Source: Saksenaea vasiformis B4078 (taxonomy: Eukaryota > Mucoromycota > Mucoromycetes > Mucorales > Saksenaeaceae). From it: a DNA stretch of 64,000 bases. Shown here piece after piece: positions 27,528-40,169 of this stretch; position 1 is the first letter of the stretch; the number at the start of each line of letters is the position of its first letter. Both the position numbers and the translations under genes were made by a program. The notes beneath the pieces were generated by a model. The model worked only from the letters and a program-made list of their open reading frames with translations. It searched no databases and was not told where the DNA came from. The stretch spans positions 62,001 to 126,000 of the forward strand of contig JNDT01001905.1 of assembly GCA_000697055.1 (NCBI GenBank), read 5' to 3'.

Positions 27528-30500
27528 ATTCTTTTTTCCCAGTAATATTGTTCTGTTCGTCCCTGGTACTCACATCCGCTAATATCACTGGATGGTCGGG
27601 CTTGGGCGGCTCTATTTCCAACTCAATTTAGCCAATTTAAATTTAGGTATGAGGCACATAGAAGGCACATGGACTAGAATAAACGTTCTCGATGGCTCAT
27701 TTCTATTCTTCTAAAACAAATAAATTGATGCTTTGGTGAAACATCTATCCACACCCCTTGATAAAAAAAAAAGAAGAAATCAGATCGCATCATTCAAAGA
27801 GTAAAGAAAAAAAAAAGGAAGCATCATTCTCTCGATAGAATAACTATTTAGACTAGAGGAAAAGGAAGTGGTTTACTACAAAATATGGTCTTGAGCTAGA
27901 ATTTATTTTGTACAACTGTCTCCCCTTCACAAGTGTAACTTGCTTGCCCGACTATCCCAACTGCCATGAACAGAGGCAGCGAGAGAGAAAAGCACTCATC
28001 GCTTGCTCTATCATACTTTCAATGTTCTATCATCATGCTATGTGCAAAACAGAAATGAGCTGCAGTAACATTTTCAACACATGGGCCTAAAAGGAAAAAA
28101 GTAAAAAAAAAAAAAAAGTTGTGGGTGTGGTCAGAGAACTCTATCTGGGACCCCTTCGTATTAGATCGATTGAACGATAAGGCAAAAAGTCATCCCATTT
28201 ACACTAAATCATTGCATGCCGAGAGAGATCGTCAACGGAAAAACGAGGATGACATGACGTACGTGTGACACAACATAGACCAAGGTTTCCAGGGAGTTAG
28301 CAAAAGAAGAAGAAGAAGAAGAAGAAGAAGCATCATCAATCTAAACAAACTGTTTTTCATTGATCAGGTCTCGTTCGTTCGGAAGATATCCTTTGTCTGC
28401 CGAAGCGGTTCAAAAATCCGCCAGGTTTGTATTTTAGTCCAGCGAGAGAGTTGTTTCTCCTTTTGCCTTTACGCAACTGAGAAGAACGGTCTAGAAGACA
28501 GACAGACAGACTTTGTTGAAGTGGGGATCTCCTGTTAGCTAAGGAAACACCCATTGGCACATGAAGAAGACATTTCAGTTTTACGCTCATCATGCTCATC
28601 ATGCTCATTCATCTGTAACCTCGGTAACAATGATTGGTTCAAGCGGCCAATTAAATATTATCGTTTCATTTGCACAACCATGAACATTTTATGCTGCTGA
28701 AAGAATTCAGTCTACTCATGCATTTCCTTTGTTCGTGGCGAGACATTACCACTCTGTCCACGCCATTTCTGCTCGGTGCACTACCATTGTTGCAGTAACT
28801 ATGATGACTTCTTGCGCATCCTTACCATGAACATGAAGCCGGGTACACGTAATGTGTACCTGGCCGAAATCGGAGATTATACAACCTCATGTTGGCTTGG
28901 CTGTTCTCAGAAAAAAAGAAATATACGCACTAACAGGGTCGAAATTCGCTGCTTACAAGAGCACCTTGGACTAATATCCAGGATAGTATTTCCTTAGAGC
29001 AAGCTCATTAGCACTAGACAGGACATGGACGGCAGAAGATACAGGTATCATACTCTTTTACACGTTCTACGGTCGACCGCATGAGGCATTAAAACAAGCG
29101 CTCCTTATTTTACAACGGAAGCTTTCACGTAACAAGTAAAAGATTACGCCATGCGCACAGATCGCATCCCTGTCGTTGCGCCAGATCTTCACCAGACATT
29201 GATGATCTTGAGACAGAAAACAGAATAGAAGGGGCAGTACTACGTTAAGTAGATAATTCACTGTGAAGCTGTCGTTCTTGGCAAAGATGTGGCAGTAGCA
29301 ACTTCATAATGGAAAAAAAAACAAAGTTCCAAAACAAATGCCCTATTAGACATGCTTGTATTTTTCTGAAAAGCTTCTCTCATCTTACGCTACTAGTGCA
29401 TAAAGTTCGTGCGTATACAGGACACTAGAACAAAAGTTGCTCGGCGTAAACCAAAGAAAAAAAAGGAAGTCCCAAAGGATTTAGCCCATCAGGGTGACAA
29501 GGTACACAGGAGCCGACATGGGCTTGTGTTTATTTTTTTTTCTATCTATGTTTGACATTCTATTTTGGCATACAAGGCCATTGTTTCAAAGATTGCTTCG
29601 CCTCCACTACTACTACTACTACTACTATTTATAACACTACATCCAAATGACAATGTTTTGAAACAACAGAAAGCATTAAGGCTACAATGATAAGGCACAT
29701 GATTCAAATAACTCGGTCTTTTACTTATTAACGATCCGATTTTCCGTTACCAGGGGCAGCGTCGCATTGCCATATCTGTTTGTTATTTTTTTTAAATCAA
29801 CGGTAGCTAAACCTTTACCGACAATTCTATAACAAACATAAAAAGTGAAACACGCTGCATGGCTAACTTGGACCGAAAGAACAATGATGACTCCGTAACA
29901 TGGTACGACATTTGGAACGTAGGTATGAGTCGACAGTTGATAGAACGTTCGGCTTCTTCTCTGCAGTGATCAACCATAATTGTAAAAAAGGTCGCCCTTT
30001 TTTTCTTTTGTTCTTATTTTAGTGCGTGTTTTCTTATTTCCAAGAAGAAAGACTTTGACCAAGTCGTCCCCCCAATCTATTTGGTAACGTAAAGGTGGTT
30101 TCTTCTTCTGTTGGAGGATGGTCAGATTCGTAATTGTTGCGACACGGAATGATTCTGGATTTTATAAGTAGAAGCGTGATGAGGTTGTCGAGAATGTCCG
30201 TTTAACCTCAACCATTCGCAACCGCGATGCGTAATCACTTTGGAAGGACGTGAAAAACAGCACACGTAAAGTTTTTTTTTTCTTTTTTTTTCCCATCAGT
30301 TTGATCTAGCTCCAAACTACTGAATGATCAAGACCACCGCAACAGAGCTATGCATTACTGTCTTTTTTATTATTTTTATTTTTATTAGGGATGATCAGTG
30401 GCCGAGTCCAACTACATTCGAAATGGCTCCCATTTTTGTATAGCCAGTACCTGCATTGATCACCTGTAGCATTGATCTCGACGTTGAGGCTTTTGCAAAT

Positions 30501-32490
30501 GCTCTGCCTACCTTTCCATCTGATGCATTAGCCTTTTCCGGCTATGTCGTACATGTGATTCTCAATCCCGGATAATACGAATCGCACTAGTGAATGCATT
30601 TTTTTGGGCACCTGTTGCTGCATACGGATAGAGAGCTACAGCTATCCCTTTCGTCATCTTTCGTCATCGTTCGTCATCTTTCGTGATAGCTATGGTAGCA
30701 TGAGGTGGTTGTTTCCATTCACTCTATAGAAACGTTGTGATCATAGCGTCGACGCTTTATTCCTGCCTCTATTCCCAGGAGACATCTACACAACAACAAT
30801 CACTGTGTCTTCAAGGTACAATTTAGAGTTAGAATACAAAGGGTCATTGTACCCAGCATTCAGAACAGAAATGTTGGCTGTCTACAGTTTCACAAAACGA
30901 TTAAAAAGAAACAGATCCACAAACGTTGTATTAAAAGGGAATTAACTCTTTCAGCTGATAACCTACAATGCTTAGTTAGTCATCGTGAATGGGATGAATG
31001 AAGTATCTTTCTACTAAGCCGGGAATATCAAATGAGATAATGCCACCTAGGTTTTATTTATCCCGGGGGTTGTTTGTTTTCAGCCGCTTGTGCAGGATTC
31101 CCGTTACCTGTATCATTGTTCTTAAATCTTTCCAAGCGCTGTCACATGTAATCCTTTTCCTTGTTATGCAAACCATACCTACTCACCCATCCCATCTGTA
31201 GGATGGGGTTGATTCCAGTATAATCTGTTATTTGAAAAAGTACAGAAGGCAATCATCACGCTGAAAGATTCCAAGAAACAAAGACCAGCCTATTGACCAA
31301 GGAGGCTTTCCAGAGGAATTATTGCCTCGGTGACGGGCGTACACGCTTTGTCTGTCGTAGGACACATGGGCATGAGTTAGCTGGGAAAGAGAAAAATGGG
31401 ATGCATATGATCCACAATGTGCTTCTACGTGATAAAAGTGAATAACATATTCCACTTCCACCAAGTCATGCTGCGATGTAATAGAAAAAAAAATTCTGCA
31501 AATAAAAGCTCGTTTTGGAAAACGTGCCATCGATGTAGCACAGAACATGTATGACATGAACGAGAAGGTGCATACAAAAAAAAGGGGCTTGTGTAGCAAT
31601 GAATAACGTTTCCTCGAGAAAGAAAGATTTGCAATCGCTCGAAGAAAACCCGGTACAAAGAAGCGAAGAAGAAGAATCCTGCAGGCACTACTACAATGAT
31701 GCATCCCCGTGGTTTACTGCAGGTAGTGAATCCCTTAGGAACAAGTAGGTTCATGGATGCATCTTATTTAAGCGGTGTTCATACAGTTTTCTGTAGGAAG
31801 ATGCTGCAGGAATGCATATCACCCTCATCTTTTCCATACGCTGACGTATCTCATTGCGCCTTTGGATAAAGTACACCAAAACGCGTGCAGTCCAACTAGG
31901 GGACAAGGAAAGGAACCCGCTCTTTTTGTGTGTGTGCGTGCGTTTATGGTGGAAGGCTTATCTAGGGTGGAGCGCTTGTATCAGAGAAGCAACAGCAAAG
32001 GACGAAGCGTTTTCTCGATTTGTAGAGCAAAGAGAAATGCTGGATCCGGGGAGGGGTGGGTTTTGCTTGCTTACTAGTGGTTGCTGAGACCTCGTTCCTG
32101 AATCATTCAATGCATTGCTATGTTGTGGAGCGTAATATCAGTACTTCCGAGCATGTAGAAGATGCCCGCTTATTAAAAAAAAAGTTTATGGTTTGATGTT
32201 GTTGATCGTTCGGTTCATCGGTTTTTTCCTTTGTTGAATAGCAAAAAAATAAACAATAAAAAAAAGAGATGCAATATTTTTTTTCTCTTTTTCTTTTTTC
32301 TCTCGTTTGTCGTGGCTGATGGTGTAAAAGATGAAAAGAAAGAAAGAAAGAAAGGAAAAGATGAACAGAGACGTTCGAACGGGGAGGGGACAAGTTGTTG
32401 GGAAGAGTCTACTCTCATTGATGGGTCACTTTTATTGGTAAGCTTTGAGGCGCACACATACACACACACGGGTTTCATTTCTTTCTGTTT
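27528..32490. other. 5-kb gene-free region
   Basis: I find no frame with a recognisable domain and no consistent splice chain here. Features present are an AAG trinucleotide run at about 28305-28331, a CTA run near 29607-29626, and several poly-A/T tracts. A 10-bp tandem repeat sits inside an inverted repeat at 30635-30699 (listed separately). It could contain non-coding RNA or decayed repeats that cannot be recognised by eye. Confidence 0.5.
30635..30699. repeat. inverted repeat enclosing 10-bp tandem repeats
   Basis: The left arm GCTACAGCTATC (from 30635) and the right arm GATAGCTATGGTAGC (ending 30699) are imperfect reverse complements. Between them, TTTCGTCATC-like units are repeated about four times. 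This would form a hairpin with a repetitive loop. Confidence 0.55.
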
Positions 32491-34139
32491 TCAATAACGA
32501 AGATCGACTTCATGCATATCTTGATGCTCATCCACTCTGGCCAGGGAGGGAGGTTGGGATGCTGCTGAGCGATTGGATCCATTCGAGGGATGACGTCCTA
32601 GACTGGTAGGACTTTCCAAGGCACCTTCGCCGGAGCCAATAGCCATGCCGGCTGTGGATGCACGGACGGCTGGATTGCGTGCGGAAGAAGCATTGCTTCT
32701 TAATGAAGGTGAGCGGGGTAACTTGGCCACAACGGAGGCAACGACACCCATGAAACTCTGAGGTCGCCAGCGTGTGTTTACATTGGTATCTTCACCGCCG
32801 AGGGAGGGCGATGGTCCGGTGGAGGCTGCGGATTGATCCTGATGTTTGCGGTGGTTATGGACCAAAAGACCCGCTAAACCGACGGCGGCCACACATCCGA
32901 TGCCGAGACCCAAACCGATGCCCAGGGCTTTATTACTCATGTTGCCAGAGACCGCCTGGGTCTCGTTTATACCTCCGCTGCCATCGCCGCCGCCGCCGCC
33001 GCCGCCACCTTGACGGCCATTAGGATCGCCGCTGGCTGTATTTGGAGGAGGAGTCCCGACCAAAGCAGGAGAAGGCATCGATCCAGGGGCGTCTTGTTGT
33101 TGTTGTTCTTCTGGATCCGCCTCATTATCATTATCATCACTGTTATCGTTATCGTCGTTATCGTTGTTACTACCGTCGTCGTGATTGTCATTGTTGTTGT
33201 TACCACTATTGGTGTCTGAATGATCGGGATCAGATTCGTGTGACGAAGAGTCGTTCGTGGGATCGGCAGAACGATTAGCGTCCTGATCGTTATTATTATT
33301 ATTGTTCACCGCTGTCGCCGGTTGATTCGGATCCTGAATGGCGTTGGTCGGGGTAGCAGCAGTGGAATGCTCTTTATTAGAAAAGGCACTAACTAAAGCA
33401 GATGGATCAGAAGAAGACGACGAGGACAATGTCGTAGCGGTAGTGGGCGACGATGTCGACGACGCAGGGTGTGTCTGCGATCCCGAATGCGGGGTTGTTG
33501 ATGTTGTTTTTGAGGTAATGGATGCACGTAAAGGCTTTAATGTTTTCGAGGTCGGTTTATGATGTGCCGTTTTCGTCGGTTTGTGTTGTTTTTTTTTCTT
33601 TGATTTTTCAGTAGTAGTAGGAGGTTTATGTTTTTTACGAGAAGAAGCAGCAGCAGTAGCAGCATGGTCGGTGGGTCGAGGTCTTTTTGCGGGAATAAAC
33701 ACAATGGTTTCTTTACACGAGATAATTGTTGTCATGGAGTGATGACGACGATGCTCTTTTGTGCTGCACCAGATTTGCGTGACATTGTGTCCAGGCACTT
33801 TTGTTGGAGTAGCAGTTGGAGTAGTAGCAGGAGCAGCGAGTGTTGTTGTTGTGTTCTTTTTTGCGTGTCGTTTAAATAACGGTCGAGCATCTAGATAAGA
33901 TAATAAGTCAGCAAAAAGAAGAAGAAGAAGAAGATTATTATGATGATTATTATGATTATTTCATACGTGCAACAAATTGTCCATCATCATCGTGTATCGT
34001 TAGTGCTAATAAATGGGGAATTATGTATAAGTATTTTTTTATACGTTTTGGTATAACGGAAAGATGTACCGAGACTAAGCGATAATTGGCAGACGATGAC
34101 GATGACGAGGATAAAGAAGGACTGACTCGAAAGATGCAT
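32491..34139 (-). CDS. Mid2/Wsc-like single-pass cell-surface protein
   Basis: Two exons (34070-34139, 32491-33890) give 489 aa. The first exon encodes only the start and a strongly hydrophobic signal peptide (about residues 1-23). Soon after the junction comes PLFKR, a Kex2-type dibasic site. The ectodomain contains two cysteines, then about 230 residues rich in Ser, Thr, Pro, Asn, Asp and Gln, with long (N/D)n stretches. A glycine-rich run leads to one membrane helix near residues 345-367 (ALGIGLGLGIGCVAAVGLAG). A basic, Ser-rich cytosolic tail of about 120 residues follows. This architecture is that of Mid2/Wsc-type wall-stress sensors or mucins. Assignment rests on architecture only, because low-complexity sequence prevents a homology call. 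Confidence 0.72.
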
Positions 34140-35500
34140 CAAAGGGCATCAAAAGGAATGGAAAGATAGAATATAGAAAAAAAAAACAAAAAAAAAAGAA
34201 AACCTCAAGTCTATATGTGACTAAAAAGCTAGTGATTTGGAGAGAAAAGGAAAACGAAGAAGAAATAATTCAAGAGAGCGGAAAAGAAAAAAAAAAATCC
34301 TAATTGCTGTCTCGTTCTATACATTTATGAGGATTTTCCTCCTTTTCCCTTTTGCAATCGCGCTAAATTTAGTAATCTTTTTTTCGAAATCTTCTTCTTT
34401 ATCAAAAACAGGTCATTCTCTTTTTTCTTTTTTTCTTTTTTTTTTGTTTTTTATTTTTTATTTTTTCTTCTTATCTTTTCTTTTCTTTTTTCTCTCTGAT
34501 ATCTCCATCTTTTAGGCAGTCGTCATTCTAATTAGTTTGTGTCACGTGTAGTCATGGTGCATCGGAAACACAAATTCAAACACACCATGAGCTGATGGGA
34601 ACTCATGTAGTACAATGTTAATGTTTAACTTGTGCGTGAATTGACTTAAATAGCCTTTGACCACATTGTAGTGGCATCTTTTCAGGTACTGTTTACCTGG
34701 CCCGCAGTCTTTTAGTTCCAATACACGTGAGCCAAATCCCCACACACAAATTCCCCGACACGTGAAGTAATCTGTCAAGGAGAGCTAACGCGTCCTCTTC
34801 TTTCTTTTTCTTTTTTGTTTTTTGTTTTTTTTTATGTGTGCCATGTTGAATTTAACCATGGCCACCATCTTAGCTATACCCATTCGAATGTTACAGAGTC
34901 ACAGCAATGAAACACATGCAATCCTTTGTTGTTACCCATGTGATCCCGGATTCCCTTTCCTTAACAAACCAGGGTGTTCATGTCGACATGTATAACACAC
35001 AGACTCGAGAAACTCGATGCATACGCTACGAATTTAAGTGGCCCATTTAAAAAAGGAACAAATAGGAAAGCTTGCATAGCGATCTGTCCGAGCACCCGCA
35101 GGAATCGGTACCTAAGATGGTGGTACATACATTTATCTTCAAGTAGTAGTACTGAGTACTATCGAGATGGACAGTGCCACCCTATCTTTCAGCCAACTAG
35201 GAGATAAGTGATCGACCTTTTTTTTTTGACTATCAGGAAACAACAACAACAAGCCATTCTTAGTTAATACAGATGATCCATAAGATGGGGGAAAATCTTT
35301 GTCTCCTCTCTGTCTCTTTTGGCTCAACAAATCCCCCCTTTTTTTTTCTTTCATCACACAGACATCTTGCACAAAAAAAAACAACAACTGTGGAACCATG
35401 TCCAACAAACGTGCTTGTACAAAAAAAAAGTGAAAGAAAAACCTGAATTCTGCATTTTATTGACGATTGTGCATTTCTTAAATTCGCTTTGGATTGGCTT
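34140..35500. other. intergenic
   Basis: This is the upstream region of the wall-sensor-like gene and the downstream flank of MSH4. It is rich in poly-A and poly-T/C tracts (34170-34500). No supported gene. Confidence 0.5.
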
Positions 35501-38500
35501 CTAGCCTTCCTCCTCCTCTTCCTCTACATTGGCTAACTCCTCGAATCGCTCAGCTACTTCAACCTGGATCTCTCGTAACTGTTCACACAATGCATCATCT
35601 GCCATGACTAGATGTTGCAATTGCATAACCTTATCAGCAAACTTTTTTTTTTTTTAAAAAAAAAAGAAAGTCAGGGTTAAGTGATACCAAGTTTGAAACC
35701 TTTTTTCCTTGCATTTACCCAGAGTAATGTTTTCTGTTTCTTGGCATCTGCTATGGTTTTCGGTTCAACAAGGCCGATCGCTTGATTCGCTTGGAGCTAC
35801 GGGGTAAACCGTTCATTTCTTGGTATCTTCAATGCATGGCTTTTACCTGGCAGGAGACCTGTTCTGCGACAGTAAGGATTTCGTGTGGATAGCCCAGCAA
35901 TTGCGCTGTCTTGAGACCTGTATTCAAAAAAAAAAAAGAAAAAAAAACGTATTTAAGCAACGGAAAGATGCACACACCATACCACAACCCACCGTAATTC
36001 TTTTCGGAAACACTGCCATCTTTGACGGTGTATAAAAAACAAATGGATTCTCTGTTGCGGTTGTCTTGACCTTCCGTGGTCTAAATTGAAACTCGTTACG
36101 CAATAGAAAGGGACAAGCAGTTGAATATACCATGGTTACTTGTAATTGAAGATTGACAACATTTGGATAAATAATCAATAGTTGGGTAAGCTCCTGTAAA
36201 TGTGTAGTGAAGAAACAATGCGCCTGTAAATTGAAACAAAGCGTCATGAAAAGCTGGATCACAAGGACGGAGTTTACCTGCTTATGGATCAGTTCTTCAC
36301 ACATGGCCATAGCAATACCGAGTGCCTCGTCAGGAGAAGTGCCTGCAAACAAAAAAAAAACATTATCAAACAAAAAAAAGTGAATCACCAAGGGATAACT
36401 TTCCTCGGCCCAATTCATCAATGATTACAAGACTACGAGACGTGACATTTTGCAAGATATAGGTCATTTCCCGCATTTCTGCCATAAAAGAGGACATGTT
36501 CATATCCAGACGATTGTCATTTGTTAATTGTGAAAATATCTAACGAGAGAGATGTCATGAACCTTTGTGTGTATGCCGTTGTCGATTCGGGACTAACCTG
36601 ATCTGGCGAACGGAAAGAAGCATACTCTGCTGGAACGCTATAATTCATGTGAGCAAAAAAAAAAAAAAAAAAATTCTGCGCAAGTTTTTTGCTAATGGAC
36701 TTACAAGGATCCGATATGTGCCATGATTGTCAACAAAGCAATCTGCTTGATATACGTTGTCTTGCCACTCATGTTAGGACCGGTCACCAGTTGAAAACTA
36801 CAGGATGCAGAAGTATACGTGTCATTCGGTACAATATCCGTTGGATGAAGCTTATCGAGAATTGGATGCCGTCCAGATTTGATTGCCAATGTCTCCGTAA
36901 ATTCGGGTCTCACTGAGCAAGAAAATAATGAATGGAAACAGATCTTGTCTTCTGTGTTTAACAATTTTACCGTAATTTTCAGACAATGTGCGCTGGCGGC
37001 AAAAGGACATGAGCATGTCCAGTAGAGCAATCACCTCGGATAACTTGTAAAGAATATCGATATTGGATTGAAAACATTGCACGAGCTCAGTGACGGTACT
37101 ATATAGATCGCAGCATTTAGGTTTTTTTTTGGTCATGCCATCAAAACGTTATATCAACAAGTGATACCTGTCTGACATGAGATAAATCTCTGTCAACGAG
37201 TCTTGAAGTCGGCTGTTCTTTTGTAACTAAAAGAAAGCAAAGTGTAAGAAGATAATTGAAAAAAAAAAGGTTAAACGGGGTTCGTGCCAGTTCCATGGTG
37301 GTAAACAGCCATTGTTTCTTTCGTTTCGTGATGTTGATGAACATGGGTGGCAGTTCATTTTCTATTGCACTTGTGGATAGGAGTAAAAAGAATCCCTTGC
37401 TCTCATTGAACTGGAGCTTCATCTGCAAGCCGGTCGCATCTAATCAATCAATAAGATCATGTAGCCGTGACTGGAAAGTACTATAGTGTGGTCTTATCTT
37501 ACCACAATAACCAGAATACATTTCGTAAATATCTTGAACTGTCTCTTTATAAGTCTGTCGTGCTAGTAAAAAAAAAAAAAAAAAGATGCAAATATGAGTA
37601 TGCCTTTGTATCTAATGAATGTCTTATCTTACCAACGTCCAGCAATCCATTCACGCCAGCCTGTTAAAAAAAAAGAATTTGTTTCAGCTTTCCCCACCTT
37701 CCTTTTTTGTTTCCTTTGGTACTTTAATCGCGTAACATCTTTGATTTCGTAATCCAAGACTCGTCTTTTGCAAGCCTACGTCGTCATTCAATGTATCTTT
37801 TAGACGTTGCTGGAGCATATCTAAAAGAAAAAAAACTTTAGTGCGTCGTACTTTTTTTTTCTCTTTCTCTTTCCAGGAACGAACCTATCTTTGGATGGGA
37901 AAGAGTCTATGCTGTGAAATGAATAATCAACCAGCATAAAATGACATCACTGTTTGCCTTTTGCATGCCTTGCAACAACACAGTTTTCGAATGCTGCAAA
38001 CTTTTCTCGATACTCCTTACAGCGTGCACTATATTCTTCAACAGGATAACTTGATTCAGCTTTGTTTCGGATCCGCGTACATCTCCATCCTTGCTCGCTA
38101 TTCTAGAAAGAATGGTAATCACACGATCCAAATCAGCAAACGTTTTGAGCGAGCAGCTCAGCTCAAAAAACATTTCTTCGTTTGCTGCCAATTCTTCCAC
38201 CGCGTCAAGTCTATCTTGGATAGACTTTGTCTGCGTAAGAGGCTGCAAGATATTCATTCGTAGTAACCGTGCGCCCTTTGGTGTCGATGTATGATTAAGC
38301 ACATCAAATAGCGAATTCTTGCAACGTTGTTGATTTGACGTGCTCGCCAACAGCTCCAAATTACGTGCAGTAACGGTGTCTAACAAAAAGAGAAAGAAGA
38401 AACAAAGGAATTCACGTCAAGCGAGCAATTTTCATCACTTATACCAATTAGAATGGTTCCTGCAGGAACACTTGTGAGCCAAGAGCAATAGATCGAGACG

Positions 38501-39460
38501 CGAGACTTCTTCTTTTTACCTTTTGCTGCAATGTATTTAAATTTGATTGTATGTTGACTAAAGCCAATGTCATACTGTTCCTGCATGAATCTGTAGCGTT
38601 ACACTCATGTAAATAATTGCGCGCCTCTAGCTTTTCTTTTTCTTTACCGAAATGTGGCTGCAGTAGCTGCCAGACTATAGCTTCTGGAAATCAAAGTGAG
38701 CGGGTCTTTACCGACAAAAAAAAAAAGGAAATGGTTACTTGCTTTGTCATTAATCCAAGTAGTAACGAGCTGGTATCCTCTTGTAAACCATAATCATAGA
38801 TGTAGCGTGTTCCTGGAACCAAAAAAAAACAATGTTTAGTAGTTCATGATGAGGCAAGCTGTACCAAGATGTTCTTGAAAGTAATTGCGAGGAAGCAGGA
38901 CAACGTCCACATGAGGAAAGCGATGGTGGATGCGTTTATACAGTTCACTTTCACCTGTGGGTGATGTAGCCATCATCACCTGCCACCAAATTTTTTTCTT
39001 TTAGTCCTTCTTTGCGATCATCAACGCACCTTTTGTGGTGCATTCAAATGAATGGTATGCAGGGTTTGAACATACAGTCTTGAATCGGTTATCTTTATGC
39101 AATCTGTTGTCAAACTCGCTAAAGGGTAACACTTCTTACTTGGGATAGGGAGCATTGATTACTCTCCAGACGAAAGAGGCATAAGCCCACTTGTGTTGTC
39201 GTACCAGAACTTTCCGACACAGCCATAATACAACTGTCTATGGGCTGGTTCCTTTGCACCAAGGCAGTACCAGGCGTGGTCGTCCTTTCCGTCTGCGATC
39301 TCATCACAGAAGAGGAGGAGGAGGAGGAGGAGGAGGAGGACGGAGGATGATCAACCACAGAGGAGGCTCTGGTGGAAGAGCAACCGTCCCGTACGATGGA
39401 TCTTGAGGAAGCAACAGCCGACAACGGCCTATTCAACTGGGAATGCTTAAACAACGACAT
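35501..39460 (-). CDS. MSH4: meiotic MutS homologue MSH4
   Basis: I could chain 24 exons with consistent phases, giving 863 aa: 39140-39460, 39030-39092, 38865-38979, 38743-38812, 38648-38683, 38520-38590, 38445-38459, 37946-38379, 37885-37906, 37723-37820, 37633-37660, 37503-37562, 37288-37439, 37168-37226, 36971-37098, 36705-36912, 36598-36637, 36404-36539, 36278-36342, 36131-36223, 35993-36080, 35847-35917, 35719-35796, 35501-35641. The Ser-rich N-terminus is followed by MutS core and lever blocks (TARNLELL, GARLLRMNILQPL). The ATPase has Walker A TGPNMSGKT (about 602-609) and Walker B LVIIDELGRGTS (about 678-688). The absence of an N-terminal mismatch-recognition domain and the overall similarity fit MSH4. 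That protein pairs with MSH5 to stabilise meiotic crossover intermediates. Intron 4 starts GC, intron 13 probably GC, and intron 18 apparently GA. Confidence 0.9.
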
Positions 39461-40169
39461 GGTTTGGCGTTCTTACGTTCCCACCCAAGAAAGACATCAC
39501 ACATTTTGTTGTTTATTTCACACTATTTCACGTCATGACGTTCCTGTCTTTTTTTTTTATATATATTATATTCATTTCCATTGAAGCGCATGGATTGATG
39601 TACACATTGGCATACATTTTGGACTGCTGCTGTGCTCCTTTGTAGCAAAAAAGAAAAAGAAAAAAAAAGAAAACTTGTCGTTCTAGGGAGTAAAGTGTCA
39701 CAGCCAAATTGCATGCTCTCTTTCTTCTTTCTTTGTTTTAACTCAAATGTATGCTTGCGCAGCAACGTGGCTGTCAAGTTGATGAAACAACAAGTAGGGT
39801 GACACAAGGTAATGACAATGCAGTAGTAGTAACCTCTACTGTCTATCCATTGATTTCATGGATGATGAATCTGTAAACTTGGTTCCAGGGGCGTTCCTTC
39901 TTTTCTGCAAGTTTGCAGGTATCATCATCAGAAGGCCTGATTTACCCTTTAGGAGACAAAATCGTTTGGCATATCATTGGACACAACACAGACTTTCTTG
40001 CTTTCCGAAACTAGTTCTTATCTATGCATGGCATCGTAGCACATGGGTAATAATAAAAAAATAAAAATAAAATAAAAGCATCTCACTTGATTCAGGTGGA
40101 AGACGGTTATGTTTCTTAAAATACAAGGAACCCGCCATGCTATGTACATAAATGGGGGATTGAAGTGAT
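39461..40169. other. intergenic
   Basis: This short spacer holds the presumed MSH4 promoter and the 3' flank of the WD40 gene. No gene is visible. Confidence 0.45.

Noticed and set aside
28305..28331. AAG repeat considered as a CRISPR-like or telomeric array
   Set aside because: A simple uninterrupted trinucleotide microsatellite with no spacers.
32772..33278. Several plus-strand frames rich in Arg or Val/Ile
   Set aside because: Complement of the low-complexity Asn/Asp/Gly-coding region of the Mid2-like gene.
39140..39187. Alternative MSH4 exon 1 donor at an earlier GT giving a different junction
   Set aside because: It would replace the conserved LSQ-ITDSRLYVQTL connection with unrelated sequence; the later donor and the acceptor at 39093 restore it.
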